The translations under genes were made by a program, and so were the position numbers. Positions 15,869 to 23,987 of a DNA stretch of 32,151 nucleotides are shown here, in pieces. Numbering within the stretch: the first letter of the stretch is position 1; each line of letters opens with the position of its first letter. This stretch comes from an uncultured SAR86 cluster bacterium. GTDB taxonomy: Bacteria > Pseudomonadota > Gammaproteobacteria > Magnimaribacterales > Magnimaribacteraceae. The notes under the pieces are model-generated. The model was not told where the DNA came from, did no database searches, and saw only the letters and a program-made list of their open reading frames with translations. Location of the stretch: NCBI GenBank assembly GCA_902594545.1, contig CACJMO010000011.1:1-32151 (forward strand), given 5' to 3'.

Positions 15869-16556
15869 ATTTATCGTAAAGCCAATAGGGCGAATAAATT
15901 ACAAAAAATAGAATAGCTCCAATGATTATAAGAAATGGAATATGAAGAGGTGGATCTGGAAAATAATCTAAAACACTACTTCCTGCTGGCTTAGTCCCGA
16001 GATACCAATAATTTGCTGGAGGTCCAATTAAAATATTAATTAAGTAAATAATTGGCAACACTGCCAAAGAAAAATAAATTCCATTTTTTACAGATTTAAG
16101 GGTAGGTCTATTTTTTAAGGCTTTACATGCATACACAATGCACACCAATAAAAGGCCATGTCCAAAGAAAAACAGGATGTATTGAGGATCAGGAAAAGTT
16201 AAGGGTACATCTGGAGTTAATAATGCATTTATACCCCCGCCAATACCCCAAAAGAATGAAACTTCAAAAAATATTCTTCTTTCTGTTAAAAGGAATATCC
16301 CAATAAACAGAGTAGATAAATTGCACATATGAATAGGAATTAATCTCGACCAAGGAAAATCCATGCCGTAATGCCAAATAAAAGGTTTGATTAGTTCTAG
16401 TGTTATTGCTGAAAGGCCAAGAATTCTTGCTATTAAAAATTTATTTTTTTCTTCTTTTGAATCAATCAGAGTAGGTAAAAGAAATGCTATTAGTACTATA
16501 ATTAGGAGTGTTAGAAGATGAGAATTACTGAAAATTTCGAAGGGCTGTGCAAGCAT
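15846..16556 (-). CDS. TIGR02206-family (YwaF-like) membrane protein
   Basis: The protein (236 residues from ATG 16556) has about seven membrane segments. It carries the family's typical features: an early HLLTLLIIVLIAF helix, ELIKPFIWHYG, IPIHMCNLSTLFIGIFLL, GGGINALLTPD and FFFGHGLLLV, and a final P-P-L-H-I-P region. The family (B. subtilis YwaF; related to eukaryotic TMEM164) has no settled bacterial role; TMEM164 is an acyltransferase in ether-lipid metabolism. The conserved H and C in IHMC match that catalytic region. A TTG two codons earlier (16562) is possible, but ATG is preferred. It converges on the VOC gene with a 23-bp coding overlap and diverges from the transporter at 16619. Confidence 0.8.
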   Translation of the reverse strand: MLAQPFEIFSNSHLLTLLIIVLIAFLLPTLIDSKEEKNKFLIARILGLSAITLELIKPFIWHYGMDFPWSRLIPIHMCNLSTLFIGIFLLTERRIFFEVSFFWGIGGGINALLTPDVPLTFPDPQYILFFFGHGLLLVCIVYACKALKNRPTLKSVKNGIYFSLAVLPIIYLINILIGPPANYWYLGTKPAGSSVLDYFPDPPLHIPFLIIIGAILFFVIYSPYWLYDKFKMKDAQ

Positions 16557-16618
16557 ATCCAAAGTATAAAAATTAATTTTAATTTATGGTACCGATGTTT
16601 CAAAAAATATAATCTTTT

Positions 16619-17884
16619 ATGAACAATAATTCTATAAGTTTCCTCCCCAGCATTGAGAAAAAAGAGTTTTACACACTTTTTAAAGCTTTCATGTTCTTCT
16701 TTTTTGTGCTGGCATCGTGGTATGCACTCCGGCCAGTTAGGAATGAGCTTGCAGTTCAGGGAGGAATCTTTAATTTACCTTGGCTTTTAATGGGTGTTAT
16801 GGCCGCTATGCTTATTATCAATCCTATATATTCTTGGTTAGTATCTAGGATTAATCAGAATAAAATTATTCTTTATATATATTCTTTTTTCATCATTAAC
16901 TTGGCTTTGTTTCTTTTGCTATGGTCCTCTACAGATGGGCAAGGAAGAGTTTGGACAGGCAGAGCATTCTATATATGGGCTAATGTATATTCATTTTTTG
17001 TTGTTTCAGTTTTTTGGGTAACCATGATCAACTTTTTTAGCCATACAGATTCAAAGAAATTCTTTGGAATTATTAGTGCAGGAGGATCTTTGGGTGCATT
17101 TTTTGGCTCGTCAGTTGCCAGATATTTTTCAACGGAAATTTGCGGTAACAGTTCCATATCTGATCTGGGGCCAATGAGTTTAATTATTTTTTCAATATTC
17201 TCGTTATTCTTTGCCATCTATTTCTCAAGATCTTTTAGAGATGAAAGAAATAGCAATACAGAACAAGAGGTAGGTGGATCTAGTTTGGTTGCTATAAAAA
17301 ATATCATTAAAGAGCCCGCCATTAGAAACCTAGGTCTGTATGTAACACTTTTTACAATGTTGATGACCACCTCCTGGATGATTTCATTGGGTATAGTGGA
17401 AGATTGGTCAGATGACCCTTGTGAAAGAACGGCTTTTTTTGCAACTATCGAACAAATTGTCACGCCACTGACTCTGTTAATGCAACTCTTTCTAGCCTCC
17501 TATATTTTGAGAAGAATAGGCAGCAAGACAATATTGGTGATATATGGACTGCTTTTTGCATGCGCTTTCATTGGTTATGCGCTAAGCCCTACAATTACAA
17601 CAGTAATGATGGTTGTTATTAGCCTCAGAATATTTGAGTACGGATTGAATAAACCGACTCGAGAATCTATTTATACCCAACTAAAAAAACAAGACAGATA
17701 CAAGTCAACAGTCTTGATTGATACTTTCATTGCCCGATCAGGAGACGTAATAGGAGGATGGTTTGTTCGAGGCCTTGTTGGAACAGGAATAGCAGTTCTT
17801 TCAGTAACCTGGGCTGCATTGCCGTTTGCAATGTTGATATCCTACATGGGCTTTCAGGTAAATAAATCTATTAACAATGAGTGA
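16619..17884 (+). CDS. MFS-like permease related to NTP/NDP exchangers (TLC-like)
   Basis: The 421-residue protein has about 12 membrane segments. WYALRPVRNELAVQGG near residue 40 and FEYGLNKPTRESIYTQL with IDTFIARSGDVIGGWFV near residues 340-380 are hallmarks of a permease group usually annotated as MFS or NTP/NDP exchange transporter. That group is related to the ADP/ATP translocases of Rickettsia and Chlamydia. In free-living bacteria the substrate of this subgroup is not established. The start ATG lies 62 bp from the divergent YwaF-like start. The 3' end overlaps the Rieske gene by 8 nt, so the permease and ferredoxin are made together. Confidence 0.75.
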   Translation: MNNNSISFLPSIEKKEFYTLFKAFMFFFFVLASWYALRPVRNELAVQGGIFNLPWLLMGVMAAMLIINPIYSWLVSRINQNKIILYIYSFFIINLALFLLLWSSTDGQGRVWTGRAFYIWANVYSFFVVSVFWVTMINFFSHTDSKKFFGIISAGGSLGAFFGSSVARYFSTEICGNSSISDLGPMSLIIFSIFSLFFAIYFSRSFRDERNSNTEQEVGGSSLVAIKNIIKEPAIRNLGLYVTLFTMLMTTSWMISLGIVEDWSDDPCERTAFFATIEQIVTPLTLLMQLFLASYILRRIGSKTILVIYGLLFACAFIGYALSPTITTVMMVVISLRIFEYGLNKPTRESIYTQLKKQDRYKSTVLIDTFIARSGDVIGGWFVRGLVGTGIAVLSVTWAALPFAMLISYMGFQVNKSINNE

Positions 17885-18200
17885 AAATTTCATACAAGTC
17901 TCTGACATCACAGATATTGAAATTAATCAGTCTCAATCTGTTCAAGTTGATGGTGTCGACATCTTAATCTGCCACACCGAAACAGGAATTTATGCCGTTG
18001 AAGATAAATGTAGCCATGCAGATATCCCTTTATGTGGAGGACAAATTATTGGGAATTATATTACCTGTCCCGTCCATGGTGCAGTTTTCGATTTAACGGA
18101 TGGTACTGTTCAAGCGCCTCCTGCTTTTGAGGATTTAGAAACATTTGATTTACTCATTGAAGGCACCACCATTAGTGTCAAACAACCAAATTCAGAGTAG
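17877..18200 (+). CDS. Rieske [2Fe-2S] ferredoxin
   Basis: The 107-residue single-domain protein has the full Rieske ligand set: C45-x-H47 (CSHADIPLCGG) and C64-x2-H67 (CPVHGAVFD). Its size and the ADIPL/VHGAVF sequence fit the soluble ferredoxin subunit of ring-hydroxylating dioxygenases (BphF/CarAc type) or a NirD-like protein. It would pass electrons to an oxygenase. No terminal-oxygenase large subunit or ferredoxin reductase is present in the window, so the partner is elsewhere. It overlaps the TLC-like permease by 8 nt and is followed 10 nt later by a crotonase gene. Confidence 0.9.
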   Translation: MSENFIQVSDITDIEINQSQSVQVDGVDILICHTETGIYAVEDKCSHADIPLCGGQIIGNYITCPVHGAVFDLTDGTVQAPPAFEDLETFDLLIEGTTISVKQPNSE

Positions 18201-18210
18201 TATCACAATC

Positions 18211-19041
18211 ATGGAATACCAATTCATTGAATTTAAAAAATTAGACAAGGGTGTAGGTCAGATACTTTTAAATAGACCCAACAAAAGAAATGCGCTTTGT
18301 AACCCCCTCCGACAAGAATTATTTAACTGTTTAGAGGAGTGCGACAAGGATGAGGAGGTGAGGGCAATAATTATTTCTGGTAATGGATCATGCTTTTGTG
18401 CAGGTTATGATCTTTCCTATGACAACAGTAAAGATTTACCTTATCACGCGAATACGAATGATGGCTTTTGGCCTCGACACGTAGTTGAAGGAGCTTTTAA
18501 AATTTGGGATTTAAGTACACCAGTAATTGCCCAAGTTCATGGATATTGCCTCGCGGGTGGAACTGAACTTGCAGCATCATGTGATCTAGTTTACGTGGCC
18601 AATGATGCAGAGATAGGTTATCCAGTCGTTAGGTCCATGAGCCCACCGGATAACCAATTCTTTCCATGGCTTATAGGAATGAGAAATGCCATGGAAATGA
18701 TGCTAACGGGTGAATCTATTTCAGGCATAGAAGCTGAGCAATTAGGCTTTGCTAACCGATCTTTTGAAGAAAAAGAATTGTCGAAAGAAGTACTCAAAAT
18801 TGCGCAAAAGATTGCACAAGTGCCTGCAGATATACAAGCTATTAACAAAAGATCTATTCATAGACAGATGGAGATTATGGGTTTAAGAAACGGAATAAGA
18901 GCAGGAACAGAATTACAAGCCTTAGCCATGCATAGCCGTTCTACAAAGGAGCACCTGCAAGAACTGTCTTCTAACTTAAAGGAAGCTTTAACAAAAAGAG
19001 ATAAAGAGTTTGGTGACTACAGAACAAAAGATAAAGACTAG
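18211..19041 (+). CDS. Crotonase / enoyl-CoA hydratase-isomerase family protein
   Basis: The 276-residue protein is a crotonase-fold enzyme. It has NRPNKRNAL, the oxyanion segment CFCAGYDLS (61-69) and GYCLAGGTELAASCD (111-125). E119 aligns with catalytic Glu144 of rat enoyl-CoA hydratase, but the position of Glu164 is V139 (YPVVRSM). Plain hydration is therefore doubtful, and an isomerase, lyase or thioesterase reaction on a CoA ester is possible. The start was placed at ATG 18211, because it begins the family's normal N-terminus (MEYQFIEFKK) and lies just after the Rieske stop. A TTG at 18145 would add 22 unlikely residues overlapping the Rieske gene. Confidence 0.85.
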   Translation: MEYQFIEFKKLDKGVGQILLNRPNKRNALCNPLRQELFNCLEECDKDEEVRAIIISGNGSCFCAGYDLSYDNSKDLPYHANTNDGFWPRHVVEGAFKIWDLSTPVIAQVHGYCLAGGTELAASCDLVYVANDAEIGYPVVRSMSPPDNQFFPWLIGMRNAMEMMLTGESISGIEAEQLGFANRSFEEKELSKEVLKIAQKIAQVPADIQAINKRSIHRQMEIMGLRNGIRAGTELQALAMHSRSTKEHLQELSSNLKEALTKRDKEFGDYRTKDKD

Positions 19042-19381
19042 TTTATCTATTCTTTTCATCATTTATTTTCTTTCAGCTTGTTCAGGTTCTTCTGAACCAA
19101 AAGGTGCATATTGGGAAGGTAATGCCAATTTCATGCACATAACAAAAGGTAAGAAAGACATGATTTATGCGGTTGATGTAATCGGACAAAAGGTATTTCT
19201 TGAAGGTTATTATGAAATTATAAAATTCAATACTGATGAAGTTCTATACCGTATAAGAGTCGACCAGCTTGAATTTGGAAAAACAGAGGGCGGAACTAAT
19301 TTCTGTAGGGTATGGGGCCAAATTGATGAAACACTTATCCGCAGTTATTTGTATTCAACCGATTGCTTCCCCATTTCTTAA
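19013..19381 (+). CDS. Small predicted lipoprotein, unknown function
   Basis: The roughly 122-residue protein begins with a basic stretch and a hydrophobic helix ending in a lipobox LSAC, followed by SGSSEPKGAYW. It is therefore probably a lipid-anchored periplasmic protein of about 100 mature residues. Two further cysteines (in NFCRVWG and STDCFPIS) could form a disulfide. I do not recognise the family. The start is GTG 19013 or TTG 19010; no ATG is available before the leader. The 5' end overlaps the crotonase gene by about 29 nt. It converges with an SDR gene across a 27-bp gap. Confidence 0.7.
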   Translation: MTTEQKIKTSLSILFIIYFLSACSGSSEPKGAYWEGNANFMHITKGKKDMIYAVDVIGQKVFLEGYYEIIKFNTDEVLYRIRVDQLEFGKTEGGTNFCRVWGQIDETLIRSYLYSTDCFPIS

Positions 19382-19408
19382 AAGAGTTTGTTCTAGCAAA
19401 AATTTTAG

Positions 19409-20188
19409 TTAGATCAAACCTTCGTAAGATCCCCCATCAAGCTGAATATTTTGACCTGATATATAGCCTGCATGATTACTGCAGAGAAAAGCGCAGGTAG
19501 CACCAAACTCTTCTGGCTTTCCAAATCGATTTGCAGAGATTGTGCTCGTAATTTTCTCTCTAGCCTCGTCTCTGGAAATATTTTGATCTTTCATTAACAT
19601 TTCTGTCATGAAAACTTGTCTTTCTGTATCAAATCTTTCAGGCAGAAGGTTATTTAAAGTCACATTATGTTTGGCTACATCTTTTGAAATACTTTTTGAA
19701 AATGCTGTTAAACCTGTTCTAGCTGATGTCGAAAGACTCATCATCGGGTGAGGCGACTTTACCATTGCGGAAGTTATGTTGATTATCCTTCCAAATTTTC
19801 TTTCTATCATCCCAGGCAGCAAAGCTTTAATCATATATATTGCAGCAAGCATATTTGTCTCCAGAGCATGAAACCAATCCGCTTCATGTGTATCTAAAAA
19901 ACTCTTGGGAGGAGGTCCACTATTGTTATTAATCAATATGTCAGCATTTGGACATGTCTCTATAATTTTGTTTCTTCCTTCTTCGGTATTCAAATCCGCT
20001 AAAATCATTGAAACATCTGATTTATCAATTGTGGATAGCTCTCTGTAAGCTGACTCTAAAGATTCTTTAGTTCTTCCGTTGATCAATACCGAAACACCTT
20101 CTTCGACCAAACTTTTTGCACAAGCTTTACCCAGTCCTTTTGAGGAGGCACAAACTATAGCTTTTTTATTTTTTATTCCTAGGTCCAT
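19409..20188 (-). CDS. SDR-fold protein with non-canonical active site
   Basis: The 259-residue protein has the SDR fold: cofactor loop ASSKGLG (14-20), ILINNNSGPP (84-93) and a C-terminal QLDGG. S140 is in place, but the catalytic tyrosine position (S153) and lysine position (R157) are replaced (SLSTSARTG). Similar SNGARAG-type SDRs exist among FabG-like proteins, and their chemistry is not well settled. The start was set at ATG 20188; a TTG at 20212 would add eight residues with no family support. It is the last gene of the ring-cleavage operon, 34 nt after the FAD hydroxylase stop. Confidence 0.85.
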   Translation of the reverse strand: MDLGIKNKKAIVCASSKGLGKACAKSLVEEGVSVLINGRTKESLESAYRELSTIDKSDVSMILADLNTEEGRNKIIETCPNADILINNNSGPPPKSFLDTHEADWFHALETNMLAAIYMIKALLPGMIERKFGRIINITSAMVKSPHPMMSLSTSARTGLTAFSKSISKDVAKHNVTLNNLLPERFDTERQVFMTEMLMKDQNISRDEAREKITSTISANRFGKPEEFGATCAFLCSNHAGYISGQNIQLDGGSYEGLI

Positions 20189-20222
20189 AATTATTCTGAA
20201 AGTTCTTACCAATAGAGAACAT

Positions 20223-21740
20223 TTAAAAGGTAATTCTACTCCTTAAGTCTTCAATTAACTTTTCAATAGTTATATTCTTAAAGTCTGCTCCATAGACATA
20301 TCTATCAGGTCTAATCAAATAGTGTCTGTTAAATTCAAAAAATCTTTGTAGCCAAGGATTCGCATTGATCAGATCCTCTTCTAGTTCGATATAACTGAAG
20401 TTTAACTGATCCATAAACTCTTGTTGGTTATCATTAATCTCTATTTTCTGATTAGAAACTATAGCGAAGCTTTCGCCCAAAATTCCATCCAATCTCTCGT
20501 GAATAATATTGTTTTTTTTCTTAATGATTTGTGGAAACAGTTGACCCGCAAACATTTCTTTTATTGCTTTACCTCCATAAAAGAGACCTTCATCTAGGTC
20601 AGGTAAAACAAATGATCCATATCCTTTGGAAACAAGTTCTTCAGGAACGTCATTTGGATCTTTAGCATCGGCATATGCTTCCATTAATTCACCTATACCT
20701 GCTGAATTTTCAACAACAAATTTTGCGTGTGGTTTTCTTTCTAATTCGTAAGAATCTAAAAGTTCATCTGAGCAGTTACCTTTCAAAACACAAGCAAGCT
20801 TCCAAGAAAGGTTGTAAGCATCTCTATACCCTGACATTAAGCCTTCTCCCATGAAAGGAGGGTTTTGATGAGCTGCATCTCCCATCAAAAAACAATTGCC
20901 TATCCTAAACTTAGAAGCTAGAACTGAATGGAATTGATATATCGCTTTTCTTATAATTTTATATTCACTAGGACTTAACCATTTATTTATAAGACGATGA
21001 ATTATTTCGTCGCTATTAAATTGCTCTTTATCTTCGCCTTCATGGATCATAAATTCCCACCTTCTAAATGGAAGGTGAGCCGGGATGAAGGTTCCTAATC
21101 TTTCCGAATCGCAGATCTGTATTGCCTTATCTGTAAGCTGATTAGGTTTAAGCAGTTCAATATCTATTACTACCCAATCCCTGTTGTAGTTTAGATCTTC
21201 CTGCTTGATGTTCAAAAGATTGCGCACTGCACTTGATCCACCATCAGACCCTATTAAATATCTAGAAGTAAATGATTTTATTTTCCTACTTTTATTATCT
21301 TTCACCCATAGAGAAACTAAATCATCTTCCTGTTTCATCTCAGTAATTTCATGTTCCAGTAAAACTGTTACTGATGATTGCATCAATCGATCTCTAATTG
21401 CTCTGTCGGTGTAAGGTTGGTGAAAAAATCTCATGGGAGGCCAAGCATTTGAAGTAATAAACCCTTTAAGATCAAGAGTCCCACCAATTCGATTTAAATC
21501 TTTGTCTACAAATTCAGCACCACTTACTTCAGTACTATTTTTAATATAAATCTGATCAAGATCAATTTCTTGAGCCATCCTTAAACCTTGATCGCTGATA
21601 CTTACTGCTCGAGGAAGAGAATAAATATCAATGTCGCGATCTATAGCCAGAACCTTCAGGCCACGATTCTCCATTAATAAAGCAGCAAAGCTTCCAACAG
21701 GCCCAAGACCTATTATTGTTACATCAAAATCAGACAACAT
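20223..21740 (-). CDS. FAD-dependent aromatic monooxygenase (MhpA-like hydroxylase)
   Basis: The 505-residue protein is a class A flavoprotein hydroxylase. It has the FAD-binding GLGPVG at 11-16, the DG motif IGSDGGSSAVR with D166-G167, and the GD motif LMGDAAHQNPPFMGEG with G287-D288. RDAYNLSWKLA follows, as in MhpA and phenol-hydroxylase relatives. Such enzymes hydroxylate activated phenolic or heteroaromatic rings with NAD(P)H and O2, preparing them for ring cleavage. There is no membrane segment. The gene overlaps the GST gene by 1 nt (its ATG shares a base with the GST stop). It sits with a ring-cleavage-type VOC enzyme and an FAH hydrolase in one operon, so it probably catalyses an early step of that pathway. 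Confidence 0.9.
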   Translation of the reverse strand: MLSDFDVTIIGLGPVGSFAALLMENRGLKVLAIDRDIDIYSLPRAVSISDQGLRMAQEIDLDQIYIKNSTEVSGAEFVDKDLNRIGGTLDLKGFITSNAWPPMRFFHQPYTDRAIRDRLMQSSVTVLLEHEITEMKQEDDLVSLWVKDNKSRKIKSFTSRYLIGSDGGSSAVRNLLNIKQEDLNYNRDWVVIDIELLKPNQLTDKAIQICDSERLGTFIPAHLPFRRWEFMIHEGEDKEQFNSDEIIHRLINKWLSPSEYKIIRKAIYQFHSVLASKFRIGNCFLMGDAAHQNPPFMGEGLMSGYRDAYNLSWKLACVLKGNCSDELLDSYELERKPHAKFVVENSAGIGELMEAYADAKDPNDVPEELVSKGYGSFVLPDLDEGLFYGGKAIKEMFAGQLFPQIIKKKNNIIHERLDGILGESFAIVSNQKIEINDNQQEFMDQLNFSYIELEEDLINANPWLQRFFEFNRHYLIRPDRYVYGADFKNITIEKLIEDLRSRITF

Positions 21741-22675
21741 TATTGATTACAGATAGTTTTGTAAGTTCTATAAATAGAACTTTCTTCATCTAGTTTCTTT
21801 TTTAAATCATAGATGCCTTTTGAAACAAGAGGATGGTCCACATCTATCACAGAAGATTGAAAAGATTTACGAGCACACAATATTTTGTAATATTCTTTTA
21901 TATTAGGTTTATCCTTCAGTAAAAAATTTTGCCATCCGCACTCATGAATTCTATGAATGATCACTGACCAACTTACATCAGCTAACGAGAAGTCGTCACC
22001 CAATATCCACATTTGTTTACTTTTATCTAAATGTTCCTCCAAATCCAAAAAATGAGAATTTAAATTTGAAAGAGATTTTTTAAGTAAGCTGATTAGTTTT
22101 TTAGAATTAAGAGTTTTTAAACCAAGGACTTTAAGGGTTAAGAACAACAAAACCCTTTCTTTTTTTGGATGATTAAATAACCCTTTTATAATTTCCCGTA
22201 AGGGAACATATCTGATCATGGTTGCAAAAAGAGGGAATGTAAGTGGTCCAATACAATTTCCTGCATAAATATCTTGATTTAATATAGGATCCCCTACAAG
22301 CGAGGATTTTTTTATCCAATAATCCATTTCTTCTATTTCGCTTTTTTCGCTCGGTAATATAGGTGTGTTAGACGCAATATTATTTACTAAGAATTTAATC
22401 TGCTCATGTGATTCGTATATGGGTTTACCCTCAAAGAGAAGGACAGGTACTGTAGCTTCTGGATTTATTTTTAGAAAACTCTTTTCTGCGACCCCATATT
22501 TACCAGTTTCAATAAGATCGATAGGCTCTGACTTATATTCAATCTTATATTCATCTAAACAAAATCTTACTTTTCTGGAACACAAAGAGAAGGGGTTGTG
22601 ATACAGAACCCATGTTTCTTGTGTATTCCCGACTGTAAAATTTTGAATTCCTGATTTCTTAGTATTGTCAGTCAA
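21740..22675 (-). CDS. Glutathione S-transferase family protein (zeta-like N-domain)
   Basis: The 311-residue protein has a thioredoxin-like GST N-domain (about 21-100). The active-site stretch is FSLCSRKVR (29-37), close to the S-x-C-x-x-x-V-R pattern of zeta-class enzymes (maleylacetoacetate isomerase, TCHQ dehalogenase). ATVPVL (74-79) supplies the cis-proline and YES (87-89) the glutathione gamma-glutamyl contact. A helical C-domain follows. It is longer than usual (about 210-250), with an extra middle and tail segment. It may isomerise or dehalogenate a ring-cleavage intermediate with glutathione. The start appears to be TTG 2 nt after the SDR stop; no ATG is available before the active site. 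Confidence 0.85.
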   Translation of the reverse strand: MTDNTKKSGIQNFTVGNTQETWVLYHNPFSLCSRKVRFCLDEYKIEYKSEPIDLIETGKYGVAEKSFLKINPEATVPVLLFEGKPIYESHEQIKFLVNNIASNTPILPSEKSEIEEMDYWIKKSSLVGDPILNQDIYAGNCIGPLTFPLFATMIRYVPLREIIKGLFNHPKKERVLLFLTLKVLGLKTLNSKKLISLLKKSLSNLNSHFLDLEEHLDKSKQMWILGDDFSLADVSWSVIIHRIHECGWQNFLLKDKPNIKEYYKILCARKSFQSSVIDVDHPLVSKGIYDLKKKLDEESSIYRTYKTICNQ

Positions 22676-22677
22676 GA

Positions 22678-23451
22678 TTAAATTATTAAATGATGACCGC
22701 CATCCATAAGCATCGTTTCTCCGGTTACAACTTTATTTACATCAATAAAGCTATATATTCCCTCTGCAACCTGCTCAGGAGTAACAGTTAATTTTAATGG
22801 TGTAGAGTTAGTTAGGTTTTCTTTAGCAGCATTGTAAAGGTCTTCGCCCATTCCATTTTTTAGCCACTCACCCTGTATAAACCCAGGGCAAATTGCATTT
22901 ACTCTAATAGGCCCGAGATTTCTTGCCATAGATTTTGTCATCGTATTGAGTGCACCCTTGGATGATGCATAAGCTAAAGAGCTGCCAATACCTTTAATAC
23001 CAGCGATGGAGGATACGTTAACAACAGAAGGGTTATTGCTTTCCACTAGGTACTGTTTACAAGCCTTTACCATCTGGAAAGGACCTATAACGTTTATTCT
23101 GTAAATTTGGAGAAAGTCTTCAGCATTAAGTCCGTCCAGGTCGGCATGATTGAAAACAAATTTAGTAGTTCCTGCATTATTGACAAGTGCGTCTATTCTT
23201 CCCCATTTATCGACGGTTTCAGTGACTGTTTTTATACACATCGATTCATCACCGACGTCTGCTGATATGCAAAGTGCCTCTACACCAAATTTTTCACACT
23301 CTTTCGCAACATTTTTAGCTTCTTCTATTGAGCTAGTGCATGTAATGGTCACATTCCAACCTTTGGAGGCTAGAAGTTTGGCTGTTGCTGCACCTACACC
23401 ACGACTTCCGCCAGTAATTAAAGCTACAGGATTTTTACTAATTTTATTCAT
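22678..23451 (-). CDS. SDR-family NAD(P)-dependent oxidoreductase
   Basis: This is a 257-residue classical SDR with TGGSRGVG (13-20), NNAG (91-94) and catalytic S148, Y161 and K165 (YASSK), so the active site is complete. The Thr-rich region after the second strand (TITCTSSIEE) leans towards NADPH use, but this is not decisive. The start ATG is backed by AAAGGA six nt upstream. It lies between the VOC dioxygenase (13 nt) and the GST (2 nt) in the ring-cleavage operon, and may dehydrogenate a dihydrodiol or alcohol intermediate of the same pathway. Confidence 0.92.
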   Translation of the reverse strand: MNKISKNPVALITGGSRGVGAATAKLLASKGWNVTITCTSSIEEAKNVAKECEKFGVEALCISADVGDESMCIKTVTETVDKWGRIDALVNNAGTTKFVFNHADLDGLNAEDFLQIYRINVIGPFQMVKACKQYLVESNNPSVVNVSSIAGIKGIGSSLAYASSKGALNTMTKSMARNLGPIRVNAICPGFIQGEWLKNGMGEDLYNAAKENLTNSTPLKLTVTPEQVAEGIYSFIDVNKVVTGETMLMDGGHHLII

Positions 23452-23464
23452 TCTTATTCCTTTA

Positions 23465-23986
23465 TCATCTATTTACAAATGGTCTTTTGCTGTCGTCTCT
23501 CTTTACAAACCCTGGCTTATCTTTAAAGGTTTCTTCAACCCAGCTTAAGGCTTCTTTTTCATTTAAACTTGGATCCCAAACTTCACCTTGAGGTTGAGGT
23601 ACATCCCAAGGAGTATCCATGAAAATTTCTATCCCATTTTTTTCTGGATCTGAAAAATAAAAAGAGAGTGCATTCCCATGGCACAGTGGTAAATATTCAT
23701 GTTCGGCAGATTCGAGCCTTTCTTTTGTCTCTGTTAATTCGGAGTAGGTTTCCACTCTGAAAGATACATGATCCAGAGAGCTTCCATTGTCTAATTCTTC
23801 TCTTCCTGACATTAAGGCCAGTTGATGATGTTCATTTGGATCTAAACTCATAAAGGTAATGACGGGACCATTTTCATAAATTTCGCCTTCATCAGTTACA
23901 GTGAAGCCCAAAACTTCTTTATAAAAATTTAAGACTTTAGTTTTATCCTTAATCTTCAAAACTGTGTGCGACCAACTTAGTTTCAT
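23465..23986 (-). CDS. VOC-family extradiol dioxygenase-like protein
   Basis: The 173-residue single-module VOC protein has a complete 2-His-1-Glu set: H7 (SHTVLKI), H73 (LDHVSFRV) and E120 (NGIEIFMD). YFSDPEKNGIEIF is typical of catechol 2,3-dioxygenase-like members. It would bind Fe(II) or Mn(II) and could cleave a catechol or hydroquinone ring. It is shorter than the two-domain enzymes PcpA, LinE and BphC (about 300 residues), so it would work as a dimer. A glyoxalase-like role cannot be excluded. An AGGAG ribosome-binding site lies inside the end of the FAH gene, 9 nt upstream. The neighbours argue for ring cleavage. Confidence 0.82.
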   Translation of the reverse strand: MKLSWSHTVLKIKDKTKVLNFYKEVLGFTVTDEGEIYENGPVITFMSLDPNEHHQLALMSGREELDNGSSLDHVSFRVETYSELTETKERLESAEHEYLPLCHGNALSFYFSDPEKNGIEIFMDTPWDVPQPQGEVWDPSLNEKEALSWVEETFKDKPGFVKRDDSKRPFVNR

Positions 23987-23987
23987 A

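Noticed and set aside
18145-18210. Upstream TTG extension of the crotonase gene
   Set aside because: It would overlap the Rieske gene by 56 nt and add residues unlike any crotonase N-terminus; ATG at 18211 fits the family start.
19393-19412. Quasi-palindrome CTAGCAAAAATTTTAGTTAG between convergent genes as a bidirectional terminator
   Set aside because: The stem is almost all A-T with a mismatch and no true loop, so it is too weak to call; it also runs into the SDR stop codon.
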